From positions 1,242,501 to 1,306,500 of the forward strand of contig JASJOG010000042.1 of the NCBI GenBank assembly GCA_030142905.1: a stretch of 64,000 bases of DNA, read 5' to 3'. The position numbers and the translations under genes are program-made. This DNA comes from Heliopora coerulea. Lineage: Eukaryota; Cnidaria; Anthozoa; Scleralcyonacea; Helioporidae. The notes beneath the pieces are model-generated. The model was not told the origin of the DNA, did not search any database, and saw only the letters and a program-made list of their open reading frames with translations. Below, one piece after another: positions 52,585-63,238 of the stretch; positions within the stretch are counted from its first letter, which is position 1, and the number at the start of each line of letters is the position of its first letter.

Positions 52585-53330
52585 GTGAATTAAGGCCAAA
52601 ATTTCTGCAGCATTATCTAGGTATGTTGTTCATTTGGTTTGTTACAGTGAAGATTGTGCTAGATTTAGAAGTGGAATGACCTAGAATTTTCAACATGATT
52701 GAAATCAACAACTGCGCATTTCGCCAATTCGGTTTGATTTGTCTTTAACACTCTGAAAATACCTGTGCATTGAAAGAGTATCGATCTTGCTTCGATTTGG
52801 TTTGGAGATACCTATCAATTTGTTATAATGAAGGTTAAGCTTGAATTTTATGTGGGATGATTTAGAATTTTCAACTTGACTGCAATCAACTACTGCGCAT
52901 TTCGCCATTTCGGTTTGGCTAGAATGCTGTCTATTAACACCGAAATTACCCTGTGCATTGAAGGAGTATCGATCTTGCTTCGATTTGGTTTGGAGATACC
53001 TATCAGTTTGTTATTATGAAGGTTGTGCCAGAATTTTCAAATTGAGTGAAATCAACAACTGCGCATTTCGCCATTTCGGTTCGGTTAGAATGCTATTTAT
53101 ACTCTGAAATTACCCTGTACGTTGAAGAAGTACAATTTAGTTTCGGTTGGGTTTGGAGGTGTCTATCGGTTTGTTATAATGAAGATTTAGAATTTTCAAC
53201 ATGGCTGAAATCAACAACTACGCATTTTGCCATTTCGGTTTCTACTGACAATCTGAAATAACCCTGTATGTTGAAGAAATGTCGATCTTGATTCTGTTTG
53301 GTCTGGAGGTGTCTATTATGAACACTCTAA
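52585..53330. repeat. diverged satellite array, 160-181 bp period
   Basis: The anchor aattttcaac begins units at 52685, 52866, 53032 and 53192, after a partial leading unit. Each unit repeats caactgcgcatttcgcca, gtatcgatcttgcttcgat or its variants, and ggtttggag. Spacing falls from 181 to 166 to 160 bp. Short open frames on both strands are repeat artefacts. Confidence 0.85.
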
Positions 53331-55015
53331 AATTTCTCTTTACTCCACAGACATGTTGATTCTGGTTTAATTTAGAAGATTACACGGTTGTCCACCGTTG
53401 TATCTATTCATGATTTTGTGACCATTACATGCATATAAAGACTTCTTATCTTAGATCAATACTGTAAAATTTATCCTTTACTAGTTTACTAATTTTGGCA
53501 GATTTAACGAATATCGGTCTTCCGTATAGTAAAGGTTTATGTGATTTTCTCTTCATTTCAGAGTTTAGGAAAGTATATTATAAACTAAGCCCCTTTATCG
53601 AACGTCCCCTCAGAATGTTCGATGAAAGTAAATTTATCGCTTCTAGATGTTTTTTTTTATTTAAACTCTCTCTCCACCAGTCGCATCTAAATTAAAGACA
53701 GGATATGGCTTTAGTATATAATGAGGCATTCTATTTTTCTCTTGCGAGGTCTATGACGGGTTTAAGTAGGTAAATCACTAGTAGAATGAGGCATTTGCTC
53801 CAGCCTGACTTTTCTGTTCAGCCGTGGTACTGTCTGTATTATTGAATAAAACGCTATAATGCATAAATAACCACTTGTTAAATATGGAAATTTTTCACCT
53901 TAGAGGACATAAAGTCGCTAATGTGTTAAAGTTTTATTTGTGTATATCATCTGAGCACTCAAAGATGTCTCGATTCTATTTCCCACTCTGGAAACACGCC
54001 AAAGCCAGGCTTGTCAGTTTAGAATAAGGAAGAAATTTAGTTTTTGGAGACTTTTAGAAGGATATGACTGACCTCTTTTTTGGTTTGAAAACTGTTTCAA
54101 GGGTCGCAATGTTTACTGAACTTACGAAAGTTCTCTGTTTAAACTGTTGGATGTATCATATAAAATATTTATTTATGAATTTCGTAAATGTGTTTGTGGC
54201 ACAAGAAATTGTAGGAAAGGTATAATTGTAAATTTTGCATTTGATTATTGTACTTTGTAATAAATTCACGATGTGTATGACATCCTACGAAAAGCTGAGC
54301 TGTGCGTTACATGTATATATTATATGATGGATTACCAAGTATGTAGATGATGTAAGACCAAATTTATTTCCGATGTCTTGGACCTTCAGACGTAGTAAAA
54401 AGCGGATAAAGTGTCGACTAAATCAATTAGGTGTGGCAGATCTTATTTAAAGCAAAAAACTCTGTCACGCTTTTCGACGTTCAAGTAAGTCGATTTAAAC
54501 ATTCACATGTGCCCAAAAAAAAGGATAAGTTCTTTCAATTTAGAAATTTTCATCATTGTGCCTGAGAAACAAACCACAGATATAAACTAAAAATGTTCTA
54601 CTGGTGTGGATAGCCATATGAATCGACGCCGCCTTTATTCGTTTAGACAAATACTTCCCTTATTTGGAGTTTTCGGGTGGATAAGGGCTCACGCAGAGCG
54701 TTACCAAACCTCTCACATCTGCCGTAGAGCTGCCAGTTAGTTTTGAAAATTGGCGCATATGGGAAGGGTCGTAATTTCGATCCTGTTACAAAAGTTTTGG
54801 GTTCTTAACACTTTGTTTCCACGTACAAGCAACGATAGGGAATTATTTTCAGGTTCCTCATAGTCTGAAAAACAGTACTGCGAATAATAGTTAGGAAACC
54901 CGTTCCTCCATAACTGACGTTAACTTTGGTTTTCATTCTCGATTACTTCTACGAGAAAATTGATGTAGGGAAAAATTTCAAAACTACAATTTTCAAATCT
55001 CTCGCCAAAAATTGA
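53331..55015. other. no supported gene
   Basis: Short frames only. Confidence 0.35.
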
Positions 55016-55019
55016 ACAC

Positions 55020-55115
55020 ATGCGCGACTCGGGAATCTAGTCCAGTGCTCATCCAGCTTAGTTAGATAAAACGATACTCCAATGCTGTACCGACTGAGCT
55101 GTGTCGGCCGTTTCG
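55020..55115 (-). repeat. tRNA-like SINE relic
   Basis: The minus strand shows an A-box-like ACAGCTCAGTCGGTACAGCA and, further along, a decayed B box ending GATTCCCGAGTCGCGC. Confidence 0.4.
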
Positions 55116-55369
55116 AGGCTTGTCCATTCGATTTCGGACCAAAGGCCTTGAAGTTGTAATTTTCGCTATCCGTGTTGTCTGGGCCTTAATTTTCTCATTA
55201 ATGTGATTGGGTGTAAATGAGAATATTTATCTAAATATACCCAATTCATTCACCATTCATTTTACCATGATGTACAACGGATTCAGAAAAGTTTAATCCA
55301 AAACACATGCACGTATGTCATCAATTCTTGTCATTTTGAGACTGAATAGAGGCACGAAACTGATCGATT

Positions 55370-55503
55370 GTATGTATGTATATTGCATATATATGTATAT
55401 TTGTATGTACATGTATGTATGTATGTATGTATGTATGTATGTATGTATGTATGCACATGTATGTATGTATATATGTGTGTATATGTATATGTGAATATCT
55501 ATG

Positions 55504-55547
<44 letters not shown>

Positions 55548-55600
55548 TGTGTATCTGTGTATATGTGTATTTATGTGTGTGCGTGTGTGTGTATTTATTA
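55370..55600. repeat. compound GTAT/TG microsatellite
   Basis: (GTAT)n, (TA)n and (TG)n tracts. All open frames here are low-complexity artefacts. Confidence 0.9.
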
Positions 55601-55984
55601 AATAACACGCGTTACACGCACGCTATGATTGGACGAGCCTCATTTTCTTTTAGAGTACGGAAACACATTGACGTCATTTTCATTTTTTATTAGAGTGCAG
55701 ACATGAATGACGTTACGAAAACTTGAAAATAACCTACAGCACGTTACTGTACAAAACAAAAAGAAAATAGTTTTACCATGTCTGTACAGTGACAGAAACA
55801 TTCATGACGCTATTTCAGGCGGAAAAATACCAGAAAACACTCGGCTACGCCTCGTATTTTCACTAGGCATTTTCCCGGTTGAAACGGCATCATTCATGTT
55901 TCTATCACAGCACAGAGACCCTCAAGCAGATTTCTATTTGTTAAATCTTCGCCCAATATTTAGCTATGACTTGCAATGCCGTCC

Positions 55985-56100
55985 AAGGCGTTGAGCACTC
56001 TTGGACTAACTACAAACACCAGTACTTCTCTGTTATATATGTATATATGTACATATATGTATGTTTGTGTGTATATATATATTTGTACATATACAAATAT
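55985..56100. repeat. hammerhead-repeat end fragment with TA/GT microsatellite
   Basis: gttgagcactcttggactaa, then caccagtacttctctgtta, passes into (TA)n, in the same arrangement as 10287-10330. It is the end of the repeat opposite to the ribozyme. Confidence 0.5.
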
Positions 56101-56151
56101 ACACTTAGCTTTCAAGAAGGGACTATGTCCCGTAAAATGCACTTATATATA

Positions 56152-56705
56152 TTCAGGGTGTCCCAAAACAATGTATACACACTTTGAATGATTATAACTC
56201 ACTCAAACTTTCTTTCGAATGCCACGCATTCGTGAGCAATTTGGAGATGAGGAGTTTTATTTCCAGCAAGATGGAGCACCTTCCCACTACCATCGTGATG
56301 TGAGAGCCTATCTTGACGAAAATCTGCCGAAAAGATGGATTTGGCGAAGAGGTAGCATTGAATTCCTTCCACGTTCACCAGACCTCACACCTCTAGACTT
56401 TTTTTTAAGGATACGTCAAGGATAAGGTTTATAGCACAAAACCTGCAACAATCAATGAGTTGAAAGCAGCAAATGAAAGAGAATGCACCCAAATACCAAA
56501 TGAAATGATTCGTGATGTTTGCAATTCCATCTGTCCGGGTTATTAGCAGTGCCTGGACCAGAATGGTCATCAGTTCGAACACCTGCGATAACTCAAAAGA
56601 TTGTACACTTGTCTTCTTTAACTTGGATTATAAAACTTAGATATATCTTAATAAACATTGTACTTATAATCATTCAAAGTGTGTGTAAATTTTTTGGGAC
56701 ACCTC

Positions 56706-56708
<3 letters not shown>
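56152..56708 (+). mobile_element. Tc1/mariner-superfamily relic, DD41D type
   Basis: About 45-bp terminal inverted repeats share GGTGTCCCAAAA and ACACACTTTGAATGATTATAA or close variants. TA flanks each end but lies in TA-rich DNA, so it is weak evidence for target duplication. At 557 bp the element is too short for a full transposase: the N-terminal helix-turn-helix and first catalytic Asp are missing. The rest is a pseudogene inside it. Confidence 0.85.
56222..56545 (+). pseudogene. truncated, frameshifted Tc1/mariner transposase
   Basis: The plus strand encodes the C-terminal catalytic half of a DDE_3-type transposase. It shows QQDGAPSHY (second catalytic Asp) and RSPDLTPLDFF (third Asp, last D of the motif), with 41 residues between them, i.e. 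DD41D spacing. Mariner proper has 34. After LDFFL two bases are missing from the expected LWGY segment, shifting the frame. Downstream, GYVKDKVYSTKPATINELKA can still be read in the new frame. The N-terminal DNA-binding region is absent. This is a non-functional relic. Confidence 0.85.
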
Positions 56709-56739
<31 letters not shown>

Positions 56740-56837
56740 GTAGCTGTTTGGTCTCTGAAGAGAAGAGTGCTCAATACATAGATATAGAGCTTTAATATAT
56801 ATATATATATATACATATATATAGATATATGTATGCT

Positions 56838-56880
<43 letters not shown>
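56706..56880. repeat. TA-rich microsatellite with repeat fragment
   Basis: (TA)n blocks flank a minus-strand fragment TTGAGCACTCTTCTCTTCAG (about 56760-56780), again resembling the head of the hammerhead repeat. Confidence 0.6.
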
Positions 56881-56881
<1 letters not shown>

Positions 56882-57074
56882 TACATAAGCATACCTAAGC
56901 ATAACATCAAACGCGATAATCACCTGACGAGTGTAGTAAGCTCCGCTTGCCATACGAAACAAATTTGTATAGATTAAAGTATAAATGAAGAAATTCGAGT
57001 TTGTCCTTTTGTCGTACTATTCCGCTCTACCCGGTATTGGTCACTCTACTCATATGATTCTGAACTTGCTACTT

Positions 57075-57156
57075 TTCTATTTCTATTTCTATTTCTATTT
57101 CTATATCTATATCTATATCTATATCTATATCTATATCTATATCTATATCTATATAT
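57075..57156. repeat. hexanucleotide repeat TTTCTA to TATATC
   Basis: About four to five TTTCTA units shift abruptly to about nine ATATCT units, leading straight into the ribozyme end of the next repeat. Confidence 0.85.
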
Positions 57157-57360
57157 TAGACAAGTACCGTTTTGGCCTACTGGTCCTTATCAGTGTAGTG
57201 CTGACGAGCAGGATGGAGAAGCCTATATTATATAGGCAACTCAAATATCCCACACATGTGGTACATCTAAGCCATGCCAGAGTGCTCTAACTAGAGACTA
57301 GCGAGCGTGCGCAAATTCGCTAGCGACATGACTCATCCTGTAGAGTGCTCAATATGAACC
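57157..57360 (-). repeat. hammerhead-ribozyme repeat, copy C
   Basis: Minus-strand copy running from TTGGTTCATATTGAGCACTC to the ribozyme at 57157-57199: ACTACA, CTGATAA (G8 changed), helix II GGAC/GGCC with loop CAGTA, AAAAC (G12 changed), helix III, TTGTC. The body, including gcatggcttagatgtaccac, matches copy D in inverse orientation. Confidence 0.7.
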
Positions 57361-57384
57361 AATATATATAAATATATATATATA

Positions 57385-57545
57385 TATGAGCCAGCTCTTA
57401 TAATAGTCAACTCACATAAAAAACTTCACATAAAGAAAGTTGACTTTATTCAAAATTTTAAAAATATAATATTTCAGAGCTCAGGCCCTTCTTCAAATTA
57501 ATTTTTGGATAAAGTCAACTTTTTTTGAACACTTCAAAAGAAATA
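57385..57545 (-). repeat. palindromic element with hammerhead-like core
   Basis: AAAGTTGACTTTATTCAAAA at 57436-57455 is repeated inverted at about 57506-57524. Between them the minus strand reads TTGAAGAAGGGCCTGAGCTC then TGAAATATTA: a CTGAAGA-like box, a short stem and a GAAA-like box. Weak but patterned. Confidence 0.4.
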
Positions 57546-57693
57546 TTAAAAAACCGTTCAATGGAAGTCCAGAGCATATTACTGTTAGAAAATATGTTGG
57601 TTATCTGAAGAGTACTAAACTGTATGTTTGTTAAACATGCCTAATCAGAGCTGTTATATATATGTATATATATAACTTTATTTCGCTCTACCT

Positions 57694-57925
57694 ACATGGT
57701 ATCGAGCACTCTCAAACCAATGATGGTTTGACCTCTCAAACCAGGATGAGTCATGCCGCTAGCGCATTTGCGCACGCTCACTAGTCTGTAGTTAGAGCGC
57801 TCTGGCATGGCTTAGATGTACCACAAGCGTCGAACATTTGAGTTGCCTATATAATGTAGGCTTCTCCATCCTGCTCGTCAGCACTGCACTGATGAGGCCC
57901 AATTGGCCCAAACGGTTATATACGG
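57694..57925 (+). repeat. hammerhead-ribozyme repeat, copy D
   Basis: Plus-strand copy from catggtatcgagcactc to the ribozyme at 57883-57925: ACTGCA, intact CTGATGA, helix II GGCC/GGCC with loop CAATT, CAAAC (G12 changed), then a disrupted helix III. Upstream, GTCTGTAGTT at 57785-57794 resembles a second cleavage junction, as if part of an adjoining monomer were present. Confidence 0.7.
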
Positions 57926-57939
57926 TATATATATATAAC

Positions 57940-58080
57940 TCGATCATAAAACCTCCTTGCGCCAAAGTTCAACATATAAAGTATCTCAGTCAGAATGAAC
58001 TTTTCAAAACAACTTTATTACGTTTCGGAGATAAAACTCCTTCTCCAAGATACCATAAAAAATTTTTTATATATGATGTA
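57940..58080 (-). repeat. retroelement fragment with hammerhead-like core
   Basis: The minus strand at 58009-58048 reads TTGGAGA, one extra A, stem GGAG/CTCC with loop TTTTAT, an intact GAAAC and GTAATAAAG. The layout matches Penelope-associated hammerhead-like sequences but C3 and A6 are changed. Confidence 0.45.
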
Positions 58081-58379
58081 TAACGTTTAATGTGATGTCA
58101 TGCACAGGTATTCATAGGTAGCAGCTTTGGTTCAAAAGACTTTCAAAAATATAGCATAGTGCTCATAATTATGGAGTTTTCCAGTTTTCAAATGATGTTA
58201 ATGTTACGTCACCATAAAAAAAAATAATCAATTACATATTCCACATGTACAATATCTTGGTTATTCCTCAAGTCTGTAGTCCCAGCCTGAAATAAGTAAG
58301 CGGCTAGAACGAACTGTTCTTAACAACAATAGCATGACGACGAAATACGTCCGAGCACCCTTTAAAGCCACGACTCACG

Positions 58380-58476
58380 GCTCAACAGTTGTTGTCAATA
58401 AATGTTGAACGATGATGAACGATATGGAGACGGACTGTTATTTTCAACACAGCTCTGTATTTGTTGTTAATTAAGG
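58380..58476. repeat. left part of an interrupted repeat
   Basis: Sequence rich in gttgaacgatgatgaacg and gttgttgtcaa motifs resumes after the hAT MITE as gtttatcaacgaatgttgaa. This suggests an older palindromic element split by the insertion. Confidence 0.4.
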
Positions 58477-58829
58477 CAGGGGTGGTGCCAGTGAGGGCTA
58501 CAGCCCGCCCGTCGGGGAACCTCAGCCCCCCCTGTCGGAGGAAATTAAAAATTCGTCGGGAATAATTATTGGTGATAACACATTTATATATTGTACAAAC
58601 TACGAGAACTTGTTACTGATTTAAACAAGCATAACATGCTCTTGTCTTCTTCAAATCTAAAAATAAACTGTTTCTAGTCAGTTGTTGCGATTCTTGCAGA
58701 AAATAACATGATGTTTTCGACCTGCAAATAAGGAAAATATAACGGGGGCGTAGCCCTAGCCCCTCTGGTTTAGCCTCCCTGTTGGGGGACATTAGCTTCC
58801 GCGTCGGAGACTTCCAGCTGCCACCCCTG
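58477..58829. mobile_element. hAT-type MITE, copy 2
   Basis: Starts CAGGGGTGGTGCCAG and ends CTGCCACCCCTG. Flanking octamers AATTAAGG and AAACAAGG match at 6 of 8 positions, i.e. an older insertion than copy 1. Interior alignable with 35858-36240. Confidence 0.85.
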
Positions 58830-59115
58830 AAACAAGGTCGAATAATGTTTATCAACGAATGTTGAAACATTAGCCATAGGATTAACTTCATAAATGTAAA
58901 AAATGAAAAATGATTCAACATAATTCAAAAAATGTGCAAATGAGTTACACGAACGTATAAATTAATTACAACAATTTGCTACTTAATGCTAAAAACGTAC
59001 AAATTAATTCCACAAATGAACGATTTAATCGGAAATCTCAGTTGCCTATGAAGGGTCTAAGCTACAGCGACATGTGGATACACATACTATCAAGCTTGTA
59101 AAGACAGAAAAATTG

Positions 59116-59325
59116 TCCTAGTCCATGATGGGAATCGAACCCGGGAGCTACCGGGACGTCAGATGGCAAGAAGTGTTGCAAATGAGAGGACTTGACATAC
59201 GGACTGCTTAAGTGCATCATCTGAAGCTTGTGAACCTGGAAAATTTTTTTGAGATCCCATTGGGAATGTAACCAGTAGCCTTATGATAGCTAGTGAGACA
59301 CTAAGCGTTGAGCTATCCAGATTAA
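59116..59325 (-). repeat. two tRNA-like SINE relics
   Basis: The minus strand has GGATAGCTCAACGCTTAG (A-box-like, 59301-59319) and GGTTACATTCCCAATGGGAT (B-box-like, about 59252-59272). A second B box GGTTCGATTCCC lies at about 59130-59142. Confidence 0.45.
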
Positions 59326-59379
59326 TTTGATGCACGAAGGTTACAAATACATACTGGTCGGTAATGCGGCATAATGGAT

Positions 59380-60250
59380 TAGTGTTAAAAGTTTCTCTTG
59401 TCAAATATACTGGACTTATTTCCTCTTTTATAGCACCAAATTTAGAGTCCACTTATAAAGTTTTGAAGCCAGTTCCTGTTTTCAACTTCTTAACCCAATT
59501 CTTTCATTTAGGCATGGAAAGTGATTTAATTCGTTTTTCATGTCCGGAGACAAATGTCCCTTTTTATCTACTGAATCTCGAACTTTTGTCATGCCGTGGA
59601 CTTATAATATTTCCATCTGTTAAACATTGTTTATCTTGTCAAGTATACTGAATATAGTCCTCTCATCAAGGATATTGACTCATGGCTATCGGACTAAACT
59701 CCATGTCGCTGGTCAAGTCGCGAACTTATTTTGTTTTGCTATTTTTGTTAAATCTTGTTTTACCTTACAGAAAAGTTGGTAGTCTAATTAACTTCGTTGC
59801 TCTAATCTGTTTAGTCAGATAAGGAATGCCATTACTCCTTATAAGTAAACTTTTATCATTACTTAACTTTATAGTCTCTCATGCACTTTAAATATACTTA
59901 AGCTAGCTCCTCTTAACAACTTATTGGCTGTGTTTCCTTTGTCAACTGCCAAACCTTGCTTTTCTTTTCAAATATATTGGATTTAGTTTTCATCATAAAT
60001 GACTGAGCTTTGTTTCACTTATCAAGTGGACTTGACCTACACCTCTTTTAAACTATACGGACGATTGTTTCTCTTGTCAAGTACTTTATTATTATGTACC
60101 TTTTCTTAACACTGATCATTGTTTCTCTTGTCAGTCAGGTATATTTGACCTAGTTCCTGTCGTCAAGTGAACCTAAGTCACCTTGCCAATTACTCTGGAC
60201 GTAACTGATTTTGGCAATTGATGGATTAAGTTCTTTGTGTCAGTTATTCT
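59380..60250. repeat. highly diverged T-rich repeat region
   Basis: Variants of gtttctcttgtcaagtatac, often followed by tggacttagttcct-like text, recur near 59390, 59628, 59965, 60012, 60065 and 60118. Spacing is irregular. No coding evidence. Confidence 0.45.
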
Positions 60251-60395
60251 GAACTTGCAAGTGGTAGTGGAGTCTTCTTAAACAGATCGTGTGAGTCTGT
60301 ATTGTGACCTAGAGAAACCAACTGATCGCAAACAATTACCCTGATAGTTTACGCAATGAGTGAAAATAGACAAAAGCGAAGGGGTTCATCATTAA

Positions 60396-60433
60396 ATCAA
60401 TTTCTTTTGTTTACTAAAACAAAAGAAATTGAT
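60396..60433. repeat. perfect 17-bp inverted repeat, 4-nt loop
   Basis: ATCAATTTCTTTTGTTT at 60396-60412 and its exact complement at 60417-60433 flank the loop ACTA. Confidence 0.9.
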
Positions 60434-62565
60434 GGTTTAACCTTACAAAACCTTTTCTGTCGACATCGTTATTGCAACAAATCCGAATGCTCATATGCAG
60501 ATTTGTAATAAAAGAATTACAAAGAACTACACTATTCAACAAAAACGCTGTTTACAACATACCGCATCTCGAACACTTGAAATTCGGAATTAACTATATA
60601 GCCTAGATTCATCATTTCTAAAAATAAACCAAGTAGATTGCTAGATTAGTTTCTTTGAAACCTAAGAAAGCCTATGTTATGTAAGGAAAAAATTAGCCTA
60701 CCTTTTTCAATCTTTTAACCAAGAATTTTAATTCTAAGAACAAACTTTTTGTGTGGATCATGCGTGTTTGACAATCTATCTTACGCTACTTAATAGTCTC
60801 TAAATCTGTAATCAGAGATAAAAATATACTCCAAATAGGGCTGACCAAGACGGATAACTCGAGCGAATGCTGTGCTTTACGTGGCAGAGTGTCGTGATCA
60901 TCACCCCTATTTGACAATTGTGTTTCACTGTAGAACATGAATAATCACGAAAGTGCGTTAGAAAGACATTAGCAATATGTTAAAGTATTAACTAGTTCTT
61001 ACGATTAAGAGCATTTACTCATTTAGGGCTCAATCTTTCACAAGAAGAGGGTGTTGGAAACAAAGACGTTTTTGTCGAGAAATTTACCTTGTGACTCACG
61101 TAAACATTTCGGTACATTTTCGCCGAATTTTCGCCCAAGGATTTTCATAGATGTAATGCAGTTGCGGGAACGTTTGCCGTTTCCTTCACGCAAACAAAGT
61201 TTCCATGTAAGATTTACTTGTTATAATTACGAGATTGAGCGATTAATCTGATTCAGGAAGTTTAATATTTTAACCATTTTCCTGAACATTCTTCAACGTC
61301 TCGTACGAAATAGCTTTCTCCTCAGTTAACAAACTCAACTTGTCTTCTGAAGCCAACCTATGTCAGGTTTTTACCCAAATTCTTTAGCTTGGTATTATCC
61401 CTTCGTTTAGTTTACATCACATTTAGTAACAGACCTTTACAATTAGACCGATGTAATTCCTGAGAAATACCTTAAAAAATAACCTACACGTAAAAACTAT
61501 ACCGACGCTATGTTAAACTGGTTCTGTCATGAGTAATTTAAAAAGTCAGTTCCAAATCGTTGACTACTTTATAACTTTCATTCCATCGCTGAAGTGATCA
61601 ATTTTTACACAATCAAAGTTGATGGCAGGAAATGCTAACGTTTTTAAGGTGAAAAGTGGACAGCGTTTCCTGTCTTCAAAATTGAAGATGGGAAATATTT
61701 ACGTTCTATCGGTTATAAGTATTGACGGTAAAGAATCACTTTATCATTCACGATGAAGGTCAAAGTAAAAGCAATCGGACAAACTATTCAACAAAGTGTA
61801 TTATCACATCTAAATGCCAAAATTAATTTAAAGAAAGCGTCGAATGTTTATGATGTAAGCAGTAGTTTAAATTTATCATTGTAAAGTAACTCACAAAAAC
61901 CTTTATTTGGTTATTGGACTCTTCGAGATCTATGTACCGAAAATCTGATGAAATGAAATCTGTCACAGCAGTTCTGCTGTCTCTGTAAGCTTCAACAGTG
62001 TTATTTCAAATGGCTTGCAGACTTCGATCTTCCGAATTCTTTTCAGGATGACTGAAATAGCCTGTTTAGTTGGCAGTCCTTGGGGAAACAAAGACTTTTG
62101 AAAAATTAGTCGGCTTTTCCCCATCGGCCTTTTGACGTCCAATTCATGTTTAAGACTATACTATTGCCCAGTCAGAGTTTATTTTTGGAAACTTGGCTTA
62201 CAGTATAAACAGTTATCTTATCTGGAGGGAAATAGACACACCCAAGCTTCCTCCCGAGGCTCTTTAGACCTCACGCGATCGTTTACACTCAAGAAAAGAG
62301 GACTTGTTTTTCGGTTTTGTTCTGTTTTCATTATAAACATGAACGTATGTACTTGAAATATACACATTTAGCATATACCCCGCAAGTGGAGAGTGTTATT
62401 TGCATAATGTGATTGGTTCTTCTATCTCCGAGCAAAACAAGATGGCTTTTGCGTTTTGTTTCAGTTACGGAAGCAGAAAATTACTTTTAATAAACGAAGC
62501 CGCTGTGCAAAACAATACCAAAAAAACAACGAAACGTGGCATTAATGCTTCAGAAATATGTATTT
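60434..62565. other. no supported gene
   Basis: Short frames only; no repeats recognised. Confidence 0.35.
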
Positions 62566-62569
62566 ATAT

Positions 62570-62612
62570 GTATATATTCAGAGATATGCATATATATATA
62601 TATATATATATA
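62570..62612. repeat. (TA)n microsatellite
   Basis: TATATATA tract immediately beyond the 3' end of the minus-strand retroelement fragment. Confidence 0.85.
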
Positions 62613-62822
62613 TAGTCTAAGTAGCAAATGAATAGAAAACATTTATTTAATGGTTGTATACAAGTTCACGTCGATCATTTATCCAAGCAATCATGTAAAG
62701 TTATCAGTTAAAAACAAACCACAAAGGGCTCATCAGTTGTCTACCAAGGTGACTATTTCGGGGGTTTGAAGACAAAATAGTCATAATACCTTGGCCTCCC
62801 AGCAGCAGTGATCATTTGCCAC

Positions 62823-63178
62823 CTACCCATCGTGGTTTATTATTTTACTTATCACATTTTCAGGTGTTGTGCCAAATTTCTCGAAAACACCAGGATATTT
62901 TCTAATAGCTTTTCGTATCTGCAAATTTAGTTTGGCTCTTGATCCTCCTTGTAAACACATCCTATGATATAACTGAGAAGCTCTAGGTACAAAATCCTCC
63001 AAAAACAGTGTTGCTCTACCAATCCGTAACAGTTCCGAAAATACTGCACCATAAAAAATATTTGAAGGAATATTACTTGAAAGATCTGGCATACGTACTA
63101 TCGAAAATGGAAAAGCATCCCTCTTATCGAACAACTTATACACAAAAATGTTATTTTGAATCACGATATCAAGTTCAA

Positions 63179-63185
<7 letters not shown>
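62823..63185 (-). pseudogene. C-terminal fragment of a retroelement reverse-transcriptase ORF
   Basis: The minus strand encodes LELDIVIQNNIFVYKLFDKR, then DAFPFSIVRMPDLSSNIP and YGAVFSELLRIGRA, ending KIINHDG-stop. The DKRD-F-F-IV-P-L-SNIP and YG-S-L-R pattern is common at the C-terminal end of a group of animal retroelement reverse transcriptases. The catalytic palm motifs would lie upstream but are absent: the frame begins abruptly at the (TG)n tract at 63183-63217. Downstream, 62640-62820 looks like its 3' UTR, ending in an AAATAAATG-like signal. A 5'-truncated, dead copy. The exact element class was not resolved. Confidence 0.55.

Positions 63186-63217
<32 letters not shown>
63183..63217. 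repeat. (TG)n microsatellite
   Basis: About 17 TG units between the retroelement fragment and the SINE. Confidence 0.95.
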
Positions 63218-63219
<2 letters not shown>

Positions 63220-63238
63220 CTTGGCCTCCTCCCGGCTT

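Noticed and set aside
52705..53261. Related ORFs on opposite strands
   Set aside because: Both arise from the satellite units; the similarity is from DNA repetition, not protein constraint.
55321..55608. Tyr/Thr/His-rich proteins on both strands
   Set aside because: Products of GTAT/TG microsatellites in all frames.
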